From Quinella sp. 1Q5 (GTDB taxonomy: Bacteria > Bacillota > Negativicutes > Selenomonadales > Selenomonadaceae), in NCBI GenBank assembly GCA_014764605.1, contig JACXWG010000003.1:1-49158 (forward strand): DNA of 49,158 bases, read 5' to 3'. How positions within the stretch are numbered: position 1 is the first letter of the stretch; each line of letters begins with the position of its first letter. A model generated the notes under the pieces. It worked only from the letters and a program-made list of their open reading frames with translations. It searched no databases and was not told the origin of the DNA. Shown here piece by piece: positions 1 to 9,015 of the stretch. Both the position numbers and the translations under genes were made by a program.

Positions 1-1165
1 TGTCGTTAAGGTAAATCATCTCGCCGACGTAGCGGAGCTTAGTTGAAATGTTCTGCGCGGAGAGATTGTCATAGCCGAGCCACGAGGAATAAATATCGGC
101 GTCGACTTGAGGATTGGTCGCGGTGCCAACGAGGTGTGCCCGAACATTAGCCGCACCCTCAATGCCGATGTCATTTATGATTGCTGCGGGTGTAAAATGG
201 TCTGATTCGGCGTAGATGTCAAAAAAAGTTTCGTCCGTGTCAAAGCGAACAGTGCCGTTTGCCGAGGCGTATTGCCCGTTCGCCGTGGCGGAGGCGTCCA
301 GAATGATTTCGCGTTCGTTAAAGGTCACAGTGCCGTTAATGTCTTCAACGTCGGTCGTTTCAACCTTGACGGTCGCGTCCTTAACTTTTGTAGAACCAAG
401 ATAAGTCAAAGTGTCGTCGCGGCGCAGGAGGTGCAAAGAAAAATTTTCTGCCGAACCGCCTATAATCTCCACGCCTTCAGGAATTTTATCTGCGGGCAAG
501 TAGGGCAAGAGCTTATCAAAAAAAATTTCGTCGACGGCGGCATTGATGATTTGTTGAACCGCGCCGATCGTGCCAGTTGCGTTTACTTGTGCGCCGAGAG
601 TTTTTGCGTTGAGTTTGGCGGCGATTGCGTTCATGTCCGCGCAGTCGGCTTCGGCGGCGATTTCCTCTACAGAAATCTTTTTCCCGCCAAAGTCCGCATT
701 AACCGTGCCGCGTGTCACAGAAACTTTAGCCCCGAACGTCGACTCGCCTTCACTCTCAACTTTAATGTCGTTTACGTTCCATGATTCGTCGTCGCGTTGC
801 TTAAGGTTGAAGGTCGCGCCGTCTAGTTTAATCTCGTCGAGCGCGGCAACAGGGTCATCTTTCAGCGCGAACAATTTAAAATTAACTGCCGCCGTATCGA
901 CGCGGGCTATAAGTTCGTCCTTCTTGTCGAAAATTTCTATGTCGTGAATGGTGATGTCGCTGTTCTTGTCGCGGTCGAAAATGTTTATGTCGTTGAGGTC
1001 GACGCTCCCAATTTTGACGGGTACGCCCAATGTTTTAGAGGCAGTCTCCTCCGCCGTCGTCAACGCCTTCTTTATAATCTCCGCCCGCTGTGAATTAATG
1101 TAAAGCCCGCCGCCTAGCAAAAGGATAATCAACACTCCGCCGAGGATTTTTAGAACTTTCAACAC
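1..1165 (-). CDS. tamB: TamB/AsmA-like envelope protein, N-terminal part (runs off the left edge)
   Basis: An open frame begins with GTG at 1165, behind AGGAG nine bases upstream, and stays open to the window edge (about 388 codons). An N-terminal signal anchor (VLKILGGVLIILLLGGGLY) is followed by beta-rich sequence. The segment GVPVKIGSVDLNDINIFDR and a following WNVND resemble the start of AsmA/TamB (DUF490) proteins. TamB family proteins span the periplasm from an inner-membrane anchor and help lipid transport or outer-membrane protein assembly. It is the last visible gene of the mlaF-mlaD-adaptor-tolC operon, 24 bases after tolC, so an envelope role fits. The diagnostic C-terminal DUF490 domain lies outside the window, so an AsmA-type relative cannot be excluded. 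Confidence 0.75.
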   Translation of the reverse strand, partial: MLKVLKILGGVLIILLLGGGLYINSQRAEIIKKALTTAEETASKTLGVPVKIGSVDLNDINIFDRDKNSDITIHDIEIFDKKDELIARVDTAAVNFKLFALKDDPVAALDEIKLDGATFNLKQRDDESWNVNDIKVESEGESTFGAKVSVTRGTVNADFGGKKISVEEIAAEADCADMNAIAAKLNAKTLGAQVNATGTIGAVQQIINAAVDEIFFDKLLPYLPADKIPEGVEIIGGSAENFSLHLLRRDDTLTYLGSTKVKDATVKVETTDVEDINGTVTFNEREIILDASATANGQYASANGTVRFDTDETFFDIYAESDHFTPAAIINDIGIEGAANVRAHLVGTATNPQVDADIYSSWLGYDNLSAQNISTKLRYVGEMIYLND

Positions 1166-1189
1166 GGCGAGCCGCTCCTCTCAAAAGTT

Positions 1190-2770
1190 TTATTCAAAGG
1201 CTTTGTCTTTGGTTTCTTGTTGGACGTTGTTTTTGGTCTCTTGCTGGACTTTATCTTTGATCTCTTGTTTAGCGTTAGCCTTTTCTTTGTCGACTTCTTC
1301 GGAGGGCAACGGCGTGGGGTTCTCGAAGTCAATCAGAACGACTGGCGCGACTTCACCGGTCTCTGGGACTTCGGCGGCTTCACTTGTCAAGGCGGCATCT
1401 TCGCGGGACTGTGCGGCGGTCTTGCCTTCATGTTCAGATTCGACATAACGTACAACATCAATCTCGACCGGCACGCCCATATATCTATCAAGCGACGCCT
1501 TAGCCACGTTGTACTTATAAAGTGACGTGAAATAATTCGAGCGAGACTCCATTAACTTTTCCGAAGCGTCCATGACTTCAAGGTTGGTGCCGACGCCAGC
1601 CGCGTATCGAACCTGTGCAATCTTGTAGTTCTCTTCGCCGAGGACAACTGCCGCTTGCGTGGTGCCAATATTCCTTTCTGCCGCGTGCAGGTCAAGGAAA
1701 GCCGATTGCACTTCAAGCTGAATTTGTTCACGGGTTTGGGCGGCGACCTCTTGCGCACGAATCAAAGCCGCATCTGCCTGATTGACTTGCGCACGCGTTA
1801 TGCCGCCGTCAAAAATATTCCACGACGCACTAACCCCAATCGACCATTGATCGTTCGTCTTGTGCCCGAACATATTCTCCGTATCAAGTTCCTTGGAGAT
1901 ACCCGCATTGACACTTGGATACCAGCCCGACTTAGCCGACTTCTTCTCAGATTCGGCTTGCTTAACGGCGTAATCAGCCATTGCGGCATCTGCGCGATTC
2001 TCCAAAGCATAAGCAGTGCAGTCGCTTAACTTCAAATCGTATTTTCTGTAGGTGAGTTGCTCCTGAGGACGAATAACCGTATCAGCGGGCAGACCAATAT
2101 AATTGTTAAGATTCGCAACCGCAACGTCGTAAGCGTTTTGGGCGTTTACGAGAGTTTGCATAGCGTTGGCAAGTTCAACCTGCGACTCCAAAACGTCGAC
2201 CTTAGCAACAATGCCGACACGGAATTGCGCCATGACGTTTCTTAAATGTTCCTGCAATGTCAAGACTTCCTCTTCGTGAACATCAATTAAGTTTCTGCAC
2301 TGCAGGACATCAAAGTAATAAACCGTCGACTGCAAGCGGACTATCTGCATTGTGTTTTCAAGGGACAAATCCGCCGAGCTTAACGCGTAACGAGCCGAGC
2401 GACGACCTTCCCTTAGCCGCCCGCCCTGATAAATCGGCATACTAACAGAGCCAGTATTTGAAAAGGCACGTCGAGTACCTGAAGCGTTATAGGACATGCC
2501 TCCGACTCGTGCGCCGCTCCAACTCCACGTCACTTGCGGATTGCCTTGGCGGCGTGCCTCACTCAAGCTCCAGAAAGCACTTTCGCGTTCTGCAACTGAT
2601 TCTTTAATCGTACGGTTGTTCTCGAAGGCACGTTGGATTGTCTCGTCCAGCGTGATATTGACTACCGCCGCCGCGTCGGCCGTGCCGACGTTTATCAAAG
2701 CCATAATGCCCGCAAACATTGCCGCCAGCTTCCTGCGAATATTCTTTTTGATGCGATTGGAAATCCTCAT
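1190..2770 (-). CDS. tolC: TolC family outer membrane efflux protein
   Basis: A 526-residue outer-membrane factor with a signal peptide ending near TADA (residues 10-35) and two OEP repeats rich in long helices. Typical TolC features are the RFRVGIVAKVDVLESQVELA-like segment (here AQFRVGIVAKVDVLESQ) and RYAAGVGTNLEVMDA in the second repeat. The C-terminal 80 residues are acidic/lysine-rich with repeated QQETK units, probably a periplasmic tail. ATG at 2770 is chosen because GGAGGAG lies seven bases upstream; a TTG at 2785 would put that site inside the gene. It follows the HlyD-type adaptor by 17 bases and probably forms the outer-membrane duct of the same complex. The family call is firm; the substrate is unknown. 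Confidence 0.93.
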   Translation of the reverse strand: MRISNRIKKNIRRKLAAMFAGIMALINVGTADAAAVVNITLDETIQRAFENNRTIKESVAERESAFWSLSEARRQGNPQVTWSWSGARVGGMSYNASGTRRAFSNTGSVSMPIYQGGRLREGRRSARYALSSADLSLENTMQIVRLQSTVYYFDVLQCRNLIDVHEEEVLTLQEHLRNVMAQFRVGIVAKVDVLESQVELANAMQTLVNAQNAYDVAVANLNNYIGLPADTVIRPQEQLTYRKYDLKLSDCTAYALENRADAAMADYAVKQAESEKKSAKSGWYPSVNAGISKELDTENMFGHKTNDQWSIGVSASWNIFDGGITRAQVNQADAALIRAQEVAAQTREQIQLEVQSAFLDLHAAERNIGTTQAAVVLGEENYKIAQVRYAAGVGTNLEVMDASEKLMESRSNYFTSLYKYNVAKASLDRYMGVPVEIDVVRYVESEHEGKTAAQSREDAALTSEAAEVPETGEVAPVVLIDFENPTPLPSEEVDKEKANAKQEIKDKVQQETKNNVQQETKDKAFE

Positions 2771-2787
2771 CTCAATCTCCTCCAAAC

Positions 2788-3753
2788 TTATTTATCGTTC
2801 GTCACGGAAAGCGGCGTGCCTTCGTGCAGATTGCTTAATCCCTCAATGACAACCTCTTCGCCCGCCTTCAAGCCGTCGTCCACAATGAATTTATTACCTA
2901 TCTTGCCGCCTAAAGAAACTTTCTTCAAGACGGCTTTATTTGAATCGACAGCGAAGACATAATCTCCGCCGACGCGTTGATGAATAGCTTCTTCGGGGAC
3001 AAGCAGAACATCGGGAACGCTCAAGCCGCTAATCTCAAGCCGAACATCATTACCCAACAGCAACAGCCCGATTGGATTATCAAAGGTCGCCTCGGCAGTC
3101 GTGCCGTTGAAGCTTAGCTTGCCTTCGCGAGGATAGGTCGTCCCGTCAAGAAATTTCAGCGTAACCTTAGGCTTGCCCGTCGATAAAATATTTTTCTCCG
3201 CCTCTGAAACTTCAAAGCGAACGATAACCGGATTATCCTTGCCGACTGTCGCGAGAACAGTTTCACCCGCTTTGACATCTGCACCGAGCCGAACGCTTCC
3301 AATATTAACTTGACCTGTCATCGGCGAATAGACAATCCCCGCCGCCGACTCGTCCTCCAACCTTTTTATGAGTGCTTGACGTTCGGTTATCTCTGCTTGC
3401 AACTCCTCGATGGGATTTTTCTGCGCGGCTTCCTTTGCTAAGGTCGTCATTGCCTTCGCAAGTTCTTGCTTAGCTTGTAAAAGTTCGGTCTCAGCTTCCT
3501 TACTGCCTATCTTAAACAGTTGCTGACCTTCCGTCACCTCGTCGCCGTCATGAAAGAATTTTTCTATCACGTTGCCTGACACACTCGACAGAACCTCTTG
3601 TTCATTGCTAAGGGAAATTTTTCCGTCACGTGTTAAAGTCAACGCCCCGTCCGCCGCCGCAACTTTATCTGTCTTGACTTCAATGGGCGGTTCATTGCTA
3701 CAACCCGTCAGCAGTATCATCATCACAAAGAACATTGCCAAAAATTTTCTCAT
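2788..3753 (-). CDS. HlyD/RND-type periplasmic adaptor lipoprotein
   Basis: A 321-residue membrane fusion protein. The N-terminus MRKFLAMFFVMMILLTGC ends in a lipobox, so it should be a lipid-anchored periplasmic protein. A biotinyl-lipoyl half motif (SSVSGNVIEKFFHDGDEVTEG), a short helical hairpin (about residues 90-135), the second lipoyl half (GIVYSPMTGQV) and beta-barrel and membrane-proximal domains follow in family order. Its start lies one base after the mlaD stop; the AGGAG site is inside the last mlaD codons, so translation is coupled. With TolC downstream and MlaF/MlaD upstream but no RND pump or MacB, its inner-membrane partner is not visible. It could bridge the Mla machinery to TolC or serve a pump encoded elsewhere. 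Confidence 0.9.
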   Translation of the reverse strand: MRKFLAMFFVMMILLTGCSNEPPIEVKTDKVAAADGALTLTRDGKISLSNEQEVLSSVSGNVIEKFFHDGDEVTEGQQLFKIGSKEAETELLQAKQELAKAMTTLAKEAAQKNPIEELQAEITERQALIKRLEDESAAGIVYSPMTGQVNIGSVRLGADVKAGETVLATVGKDNPVIVRFEVSEAEKNILSTGKPKVTLKFLDGTTYPREGKLSFNGTTAEATFDNPIGLLLLGNDVRLEISGLSVPDVLLVPEEAIHQRVGGDYVFAVDSNKAVLKKVSLGGKIGNKFIVDDGLKAGEEVVIEGLSNLHEGTPLSVTNDK

Positions 3754-3754
3754 A

Positions 3755-5059
3755 TCAGAACTCCTGCTTAAGCCCGAAATAGAAGGCGCGCTCTTCTTTC
3801 TTGTTGACGTTGTGCCACTCTCCGAGAAGATAAGTTGAGTCAGCGACTTTGAATTGCGACTTCAAACGAACTCTGCCATGATTTAGGTCGTAGGCTTCGG
3901 CGGAGAATTTCCACCTGCTCCCGGCGTAGGCGTCTAGTCCTATGCCTAGCTTGCCCGCGATGATTCCTCCGCGTGCTCCAAAGTCCGTCCCGAACTTCTT
4001 TCCGCCTTGCAAGTTTAAGCGTGTGTGGTCTCCAATGTCCTCCGCGCCGAGCAAAAAGGTTGTATCGTCGCTCGTCACATCTAGGTTGAAGTTCGTATTC
4101 CAGTTATGTTTCTTACCGCTGTATAGTATATCAACCGACGGCGCAACGTCAATCTTTGAGATCTTATCGGCGGTGCCTTCCACCTTGCCCAACATTTTAT
4201 CGGCGCGTTCGGTTAGGCTTCGGGCATTGTGAACGGTCGCTTTCAAGTCTTCGGCAACTTGAGGATCGCCCGCAAATTTGTTCAAGTTGTCCGCCATGTT
4301 CGCCACGGAGCTTGAAGTCTTAGCAATGTTATTAAGCGTCGTCTTCAATTCCTCGACGGTCTGTGGGTCGCCCGCGAATTTATCTAGGTTAGCTGTCATG
4401 TGCTCGACGTTCGCCATCGATTGATTCATGTTGGCAACCGCTCCGTTCATCTGCTGAATCATGTCGTTGAAGATAGCTTCGTTGTCATCTGCAAGCTTTC
4501 TAAACGTGCCTGTCATGCTATTCACGTTCTCAGAGGCTTGGCTCATGTTCTTGCTCATATCCATAACGGACGTTTTAAATACATCGTCGCCCAAGATTGC
4601 ATGCACGTCCTCCAAGAGAATTTCGACTTTGTCCATAACCTTTGTCAAGCCGTCAAACATCTTATCCATACCTGCCTCGTCCGCGCCGTAGAGATAATCG
4701 CCGTTCTGAAGATATTCGCCGTTATCGACCTTGGGTTGAAAGTTTATGAACTTCTCGCCCATGACGCCGCTTGAAGTTATCGTGACCTTAGACTGCTTAG
4801 GAATCTTCGCGTCGGGATTAACAGACATCGTGACTGTAACTCCTGTACCTTCTGGCGTAATGCTAGTGACTTTGCCGACCAATACGCCGCTCAAGCGAAC
4901 GTCCGATTGCTGCTGAAGTCCGACGACCTGTTTAAAGCCCGCGTACAAAATGTAATCGTCATTGCCGCCAAAATTGAAATTTCCTAGCCCAGCCGCCGCG
5001 CCGCCCAGTAACATTAATCCTCCGACTGTAAACGCTCCGACTTTTGCTTCAACTGACAT
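3755..5059 (-). CDS. mlaD: MlaD-type MCE protein with C-terminal beta-barrel-like domain
   Basis: A 434-residue lipid-transport protein. It has an N-terminal membrane anchor (residues 8-28) and an MCE domain (about 35-120, containing VVGLQQQSDVRLSGVLVGKV). A long helical stretch follows (about 130-290) with repeated NLDKFAGDPQ units. The last ~120 residues alternate polar and hydrophobic residues like beta-hairpins and end in phenylalanine (GLKQEF), as outer-membrane barrels do. This is the trans-envelope layout described for the MlaD of the diderm Firmicute Veillonella parvula, where one protein spans from inner to outer membrane. AAGGAGG precedes the ATG. It sits directly after mlaF. No MlaE permease gene is beside it, which is unusual. 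Confidence 0.92.
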   Translation of the reverse strand: MSVEAKVGAFTVGGLMLLGGAAAGLGNFNFGGNDDYILYAGFKQVVGLQQQSDVRLSGVLVGKVTSITPEGTGVTVTMSVNPDAKIPKQSKVTITSSGVMGEKFINFQPKVDNGEYLQNGDYLYGADEAGMDKMFDGLTKVMDKVEILLEDVHAILGDDVFKTSVMDMSKNMSQASENVNSMTGTFRKLADDNEAIFNDMIQQMNGAVANMNQSMANVEHMTANLDKFAGDPQTVEELKTTLNNIAKTSSSVANMADNLNKFAGDPQVAEDLKATVHNARSLTERADKMLGKVEGTADKISKIDVAPSVDILYSGKKHNWNTNFNLDVTSDDTTFLLGAEDIGDHTRLNLQGGKKFGTDFGARGGIIAGKLGIGLDAYAGSRWKFSAEAYDLNHGRVRLKSQFKVADSTYLLGEWHNVNKKEERAFYFGLKQEF

Positions 5060-5078
5060 CCTCTCGCCTCCTTGAGGT

Positions 5079-5804
5079 TTAATCTATTAATCGGAAGAAC
5101 TCTTTGACGCGTTGATCTTGAATCTTCTTAAAGTTATCGGGCGTGTCTACTGCAATCAGTTCGCCGTTATAAACCATTGCGATTCGATTGGCAATGCGGC
5201 ACGCGCTTACCATGTCATGCGTAACTACAATGCTCGTGACGTTCAAAACTCGTTGCGTCTCAATAATCAGCTCGTCAATCCTGTTCGTAGTAATCGGGTC
5301 GAGACCAGAGCTAGGCTCGTCATAAAAGATAATTTCCGGTTCAAAGGCAATCGCCCGCGCCAAGGAAACTCTCTTCTTCATGCCGCCGGAAAGTTCATTG
5401 GGCATACGGTCTTCCACGCCATCTAAGCCGACTTGATGAAGTTTTTCCTTGACGATTGATTGAATCTTTTCCTTGCTGTAGTCCGTGTGCTCGACAAGCC
5501 CGAAGGCAACGTTATCGCCAACAGTCATCGAATCGAACAGTGCGGAGTATTGGAAGACCATTCCCATTCGCAGTCGAACTCTCATCATCTCTCGCTCATC
5601 TATGCGTGAAATCTCGTCGTCACCAATCCAAATCTCGCCGCTCGTCGGTTGAATCAAACCAATCATCAGCCTAAGTAGCGTTGACTTGCCAGAGCCTGAG
5701 CCGCCGATTATCGCAAGCGTTTCGCCGTCAGCAATCTCAAGATTGATATTGTTTAACGCGACCTTCTTGCCAAAAACTTTCGTAACGTTAATCAGTCTAA
5801 TCAT
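5079..5804 (-). CDS. mlaF: MlaF-type ABC transporter ATP-binding protein
   Basis: A 241-residue ABC ATPase that should power phospholipid transport with MlaD and an MlaE permease. Walker A GGSGSGKST, signature LSGGMKKRVSLARA, Walker B IIFYDEPSSGLDP and the H-loop VVTHD are all intact. The sequence is of the MlaF/Ttg2A type (FQYSALFDSMTVGDNV). ATG 5804 is preferred over a TTG at 5819 because GGTGG lies just upstream of it. The gene lies 19 bases from mlaD and begins the operon; the gene before it is htpG, with a terminator in between, so MlaE is not encoded next to it. Confidence 0.92.
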   Translation of the reverse strand: MIRLINVTKVFGKKVALNNINLEIADGETLAIIGGSGSGKSTLLRLMIGLIQPTSGEIWIGDDEISRIDEREMMRVRLRMGMVFQYSALFDSMTVGDNVAFGLVEHTDYSKEKIQSIVKEKLHQVGLDGVEDRMPNELSGGMKKRVSLARAIAFEPEIIFYDEPSSGLDPITTNRIDELIIETQRVLNVTSIVVTHDMVSACRIANRIAMVYNGELIAVDTPDNFKKIQDQRVKEFFRLID

Positions 5805-5826
5805 CTTACCACCGAGCAATTCTTAC

Positions 5827-5862
5827 AAAAAAAATCCCTCTGCATTTCACAGGGGGATTTTA
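5827..5862 (-). terminator. Rho-independent terminator of htpG
   Basis: On the minus strand an AATCCCCCTG arm pairs with CAGAGGGATT (one bulge), followed by a run of T. It lies 27 bases past the htpG stop. Confidence 0.85.
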
Positions 5863-5885
5863 AATTATTTGCTTGCGAATTGCAA
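5857..5885 (-). promoter_or_regulatory. Candidate mlaF operon promoter overlapping the htpG terminator
   Basis: TTGCAA (5885-5880), a 17-base spacer and TAAAAT (5862-5857) on the minus strand. The -10 box forms the foot of the upstream arm of the htpG terminator, so a transcript starting here would carry only part of that hairpin and would escape termination. Predicted from spacing and sequence only. Confidence 0.5.
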
Positions 5886-5888
5886 ACG

Positions 5889-7793
5889 TTATTTTGTTAA
5901 TAGTTCGGTGACCTTATTGGCGAGGTCGGCGGGGTTGTTGGGCATGACACCTTCGATAAGCAACGCCAAAGAATAAAGCGTCGTGCACAGGTCTTTGAAG
6001 GCTTGAGAGTCCTTGCCGCCCTCGTGGAGGCTCTCCAACTTCTTGAATACGGCGTGATTCGGGTTAAGCTCAAGGATTTGCGTTGCCTTGAACAGTGGAT
6101 TATTCATCGCCGCGAAAGTTTTTTCCATTGTCAATGACGGTCCGTCCTCGCCCGTGACTAAACAGACCGCACCCGACTTGAGCCGCGAAGTAAGTCGCAC
6201 TTCCTTAACATCGCCGCCGATTGCCTCCTTAACGTCCTTGAGTAAGTCTTCATGCGTCTTGGCAATCTCTTCGACCTCGGCTTTGACTTTCTGCGACTCG
6301 GCGTCATCAAGCTCAAAGTTCTCTTGCGTTATCGATTGGAAATGCTTATCGGCGTACTCGTGCAGAATTTGAATCGCGAATTCGTCTACGGGGTCAGTCA
6401 GATAAATCACCTCAAGTCCGCGTTCACGGAGGAGTTCCATTTGCGGGAGCTGTTCAATCGCCGCCGCGTCCTTGCCCGCCGCCACGTAAATATTTTTCTG
6501 GAAGTCAGGCATACGCCCAACGTATTCCGCCAACGTCGAGAGCTTGCCGCCGTCATTAGAGGTCGGGAACAGGAGTAAATCTTTCAGGCTGTCTTTTAGC
6601 TTGTTATCGAACATGGAATTATAAACGCCAATTTTTAGCGACTTGCCGAACTCGCGCCAGAAATCTTCGTACTTGTTGCGGTCGTCCTTTAGCATTTTGC
6701 CGAGTTGCTTTTGAATATTCTTTTCCAACGCCTTACCGATGACTTTAACCTCAACGCTTTGCTGAAGTATTTCGCGGGAAATGTTCAGCGGCAGGTCGGG
6801 CGAATCAACTAAACCTTTGACGAACCGCAAATAATCCGGCAAGAAGTCTTTGCACTTATCCATTATAAAGACGTGCCGCGAATACAGCTGAAGCCCCGCC
6901 TCGTAGTCGGAGTAATAAAGATTGTTCGCCGCCCGCTTGGGTATGCAAAGGAGCGCGGTATATTCTACGGTGCCTTCCGCCTTGACGTGGAAGATTTCAA
7001 GCGGAGCTTCCCACTCGTGCAGTTGTTGCTTGAAGAACTCGTCATACTCCTCGCGAGTTATCTCGGACTTGTTGCGCGTCCAAAGCGGCTTCATTGAATT
7101 GACTGTGCGAATCTCAATCGTCGGCTGTTCATCGTCCTTGCCCTTAACCTCGAAATTCATTTTAATGGGATAGCGCACAAAGTCGGAATACTTCTTGATG
7201 AGCCGTTCGACCTCGTAAACGTCCGTGAAGTTGTATTCGCCGTCACCGCAGAAATCTTTCTTGAGGTGCAGGACGATTATTGTTCCGTGCGTTTCTTTAT
7301 CGCAGTCTTCAATAGAGTATTCGCCCGCGCCGTCACTCGTCCACTTAACAGCAGAATCCGTGCCCGCCTTGCGTGTGAGGAGTTCGACTTCTTCCGCGAC
7401 AATGAATGCCGAGTAAAAGCCGACGCCGAATTGCCCGATGAGTTCTTGAGCCGCCGAGCCGCTTGCCTCGCGGAGTTTATCGAGAAAATCTTTCGTGCCG
7501 CTCTTGGCTATCGTCCCGATGTTAGAGATAACTTCCTCGCGGGTCATGCCAATTCCGTTGTCGCTGATTGTAATAGTCTTCGTGGCGGCGTCAGGCACGA
7601 TAAAGATTTCCGGTTCATCGTCTCCGACAAGCTCAGAATTCGTCAGCGATTCGATACGGAGCTTGTCTAGGGCGTCGCTGGCATTGCTTATGAGTTCGCG
7701 CAGAAAGATTTCCTTGTTCGTGTAAATCGAATTGACAACCAAATCGAGCAAGCGTTTAGTTTCGGCTTGGAATTCCAGCTTTTCAATAGACAT
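5889..7793 (-). CDS. htpG: Molecular chaperone HtpG (Hsp90)
   Basis: A 634-residue bacterial Hsp90, full length for the family. N-terminal GHKL ATPase motifs are present: ELISNASDALDKLR, DNGIGMTREE and GQFGVGFYSAF. The middle domain holds PLNISREILQQ, and a C-terminal dimerisation domain follows. It is a cytosolic ATP-dependent chaperone. The start is set by AGGAGG ten bases before the ATG. A 34-codon ORF lies just upstream and prs lies beyond that; a clear terminator follows. No CIRCE-like heat-shock element was recognised by eye. Confidence 0.98.
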   Translation of the reverse strand: MSIEKLEFQAETKRLLDLVVNSIYTNKEIFLRELISNASDALDKLRIESLTNSELVGDDEPEIFIVPDAATKTITISDNGIGMTREEVISNIGTIAKSGTKDFLDKLREASGSAAQELIGQFGVGFYSAFIVAEEVELLTRKAGTDSAVKWTSDGAGEYSIEDCDKETHGTIIVLHLKKDFCGDGEYNFTDVYEVERLIKKYSDFVRYPIKMNFEVKGKDDEQPTIEIRTVNSMKPLWTRNKSEITREEYDEFFKQQLHEWEAPLEIFHVKAEGTVEYTALLCIPKRAANNLYYSDYEAGLQLYSRHVFIMDKCKDFLPDYLRFVKGLVDSPDLPLNISREILQQSVEVKVIGKALEKNIQKQLGKMLKDDRNKYEDFWREFGKSLKIGVYNSMFDNKLKDSLKDLLLFPTSNDGGKLSTLAEYVGRMPDFQKNIYVAAGKDAAAIEQLPQMELLRERGLEVIYLTDPVDEFAIQILHEYADKHFQSITQENFELDDAESQKVKAEVEEIAKTHEDLLKDVKEAIGGDVKEVRLTSRLKSGAVCLVTGEDGPSLTMEKTFAAMNNPLFKATQILELNPNHAVFKKLESLHEGGKDSQAFKDLCTTLYSLALLIEGVMPNNPADLANKVTELLTK

Positions 7794-7816
7794 AGATTTT
7801 TCCTCCTAGTTCTGAT

Positions 7817-7921
7817 TTATTTAACTTCAGTTTTTGTATCCTGCAGTCGTTCCCAAATCATTTCCTCATAAGTCGGACGCTCACGAGTTTTGATTTTGTC
7901 ATTGAGTTGCGGTGCTGGCAT
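7817..7921 (-). CDS. Small hypothetical protein, 34 residues
   Basis: A short reading frame whose ATG at 7921 has a very good ribosome binding site (GCAGGAGGG, seven bases upstream). The product is soluble and charged, with a central RPTYEEMIWERLQD segment that could form an amphipathic helix. It starts just after the prs terminator and ends 23 bases before the htpG start. No known family is recognised. The strong ribosome binding site argues for translation; the short length argues for caution. Confidence 0.5.
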   Translation of the reverse strand: MPAPQLNDKIKTRERPTYEEMIWERLQDTKTEVK

Positions 7922-7935
7922 AAAAATCCCTCCTG

Positions 7936-7970
7936 CAAAAAAAATCAGCGGCGATTGCTCACCGCCGATA
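7936..7970 (-). terminator. Rho-independent terminator of prs
   Basis: On the minus strand TCGGCGGTGA pairs with TCGCCGCTGA around a GCAA loop, followed by eight T. It lies 15 bases after the prs stop. Confidence 0.9.
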
Positions 7971-7985
7971 AAAATTTTCCGCGAA

Positions 7986-8945
7986 CTATTTAAAGAGCAA
8001 GCTAACCGAACGATGCGATTGAATGTTCAAGATGACGTCGCCGATAGCTTGCGCCATGCTAAGCACTGTGATTTTTGGCAATTGCTTTTCGGGCGGCAAG
8101 GCTATCGTGTCAGTTATGACGAGCTGTTCAATATCAGAGCCGTTGATTTTGCCGACGGCGTTATTGCTTAGGACTGCATGAGTACACGCGGCGATAACTT
8201 GCTTTGCGCCGAGACGTTTAAGAGCCTTTGCGCCTTCACAAAGACTGCCCGCCGTGTCGACAATGTCATCAACCATCAGCGCAACTTTCCCGTCAACCTC
8301 GCCGATAATGCTCATAACTTCTGCCTCGCCGGGACGCGGACGACGTTTTTCAATAATTGCAATCGGAGCCTTGAGATAGTCCGCCAATTCCCTTGCACGA
8401 GTGACGCCGCCTAAGTCAGGAGATACGACAACCAAATCATCGCCAAAGTCGCGTTCGCGGAAATAATCGGCAAGCACGGGAGCCGCCTTGAGATGGTCAA
8501 CGGGAATATCGAAGAAGCCTTGAATTTGTCCCGCGTGCAAATCGACAGTCAAGACGCGTGACATGCCAGCCGCGACCATGAGATTAGCGACGAGTTTAGC
8601 GGAAATAGGTTCCCGTCCGCGAGTTTTACGATCTTGACGGGCATAAGCATAGTAAGGAACGACCGCCGTAATTGAATGCGCTGAAGCCCTCTTGCAAGCG
8701 TCCGTCATAATCAGCAAATCCATCAAGTTATCGTTGACGGGTTGGCTCGTCGGCTGAACGATAAAAATATCTTTGCCACGTATGCTATCGCTAATCATGA
8801 CTTGCGACTCGCCGTTATTGAAGCGTCCGACGAACGTATCAAAGATTTTTACGCCAATGTGCTCAGCGATTTTCTGTGCCAATTCAGGATTGGCATTGCC
8901 CGTCATCAAACAGAGGTTACTAATCGTATTGCCGTTAATGCTCAC
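7986..8945 (-). CDS. prs: Ribose-phosphate pyrophosphokinase (PRPP synthetase)
   Basis: A 319-residue class I PRPP synthetase, which makes PRPP from ribose 5-phosphate and ATP for nucleotide, histidine and NAD synthesis. The ATP-binding segment VVPYYAYARQDRK, the flexible loop after KTRGREPISAK and the PRPP loop VDDIVDTAGSL are all present. The start is a GTG at 8945 with GGGGAG upstream; no in-frame ATG gives a full-length N-terminus. It lies 70 bases after glmU, the widespread glmU-prs gene pair of Firmicutes, and ends in a clear terminator. Confidence 0.97.
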   Translation of the reverse strand: MSINGNTISNLCLMTGNANPELAQKIAEHIGVKIFDTFVGRFNNGESQVMISDSIRGKDIFIVQPTSQPVNDNLMDLLIMTDACKRASAHSITAVVPYYAYARQDRKTRGREPISAKLVANLMVAAGMSRVLTVDLHAGQIQGFFDIPVDHLKAAPVLADYFRERDFGDDLVVVSPDLGGVTRARELADYLKAPIAIIEKRRPRPGEAEVMSIIGEVDGKVALMVDDIVDTAGSLCEGAKALKRLGAKQVIAACTHAVLSNNAVGKINGSDIEQLVITDTIALPPEKQLPKITVLSMAQAIGDVILNIQSHRSVSLLFK

Positions 8946-9015
8946 GTTGAACAGCTCCCCTAAAATTATTTTACCTAATCGACAAGACGCCGACGAGTAA
9001 TCACATTTCCAAAGG

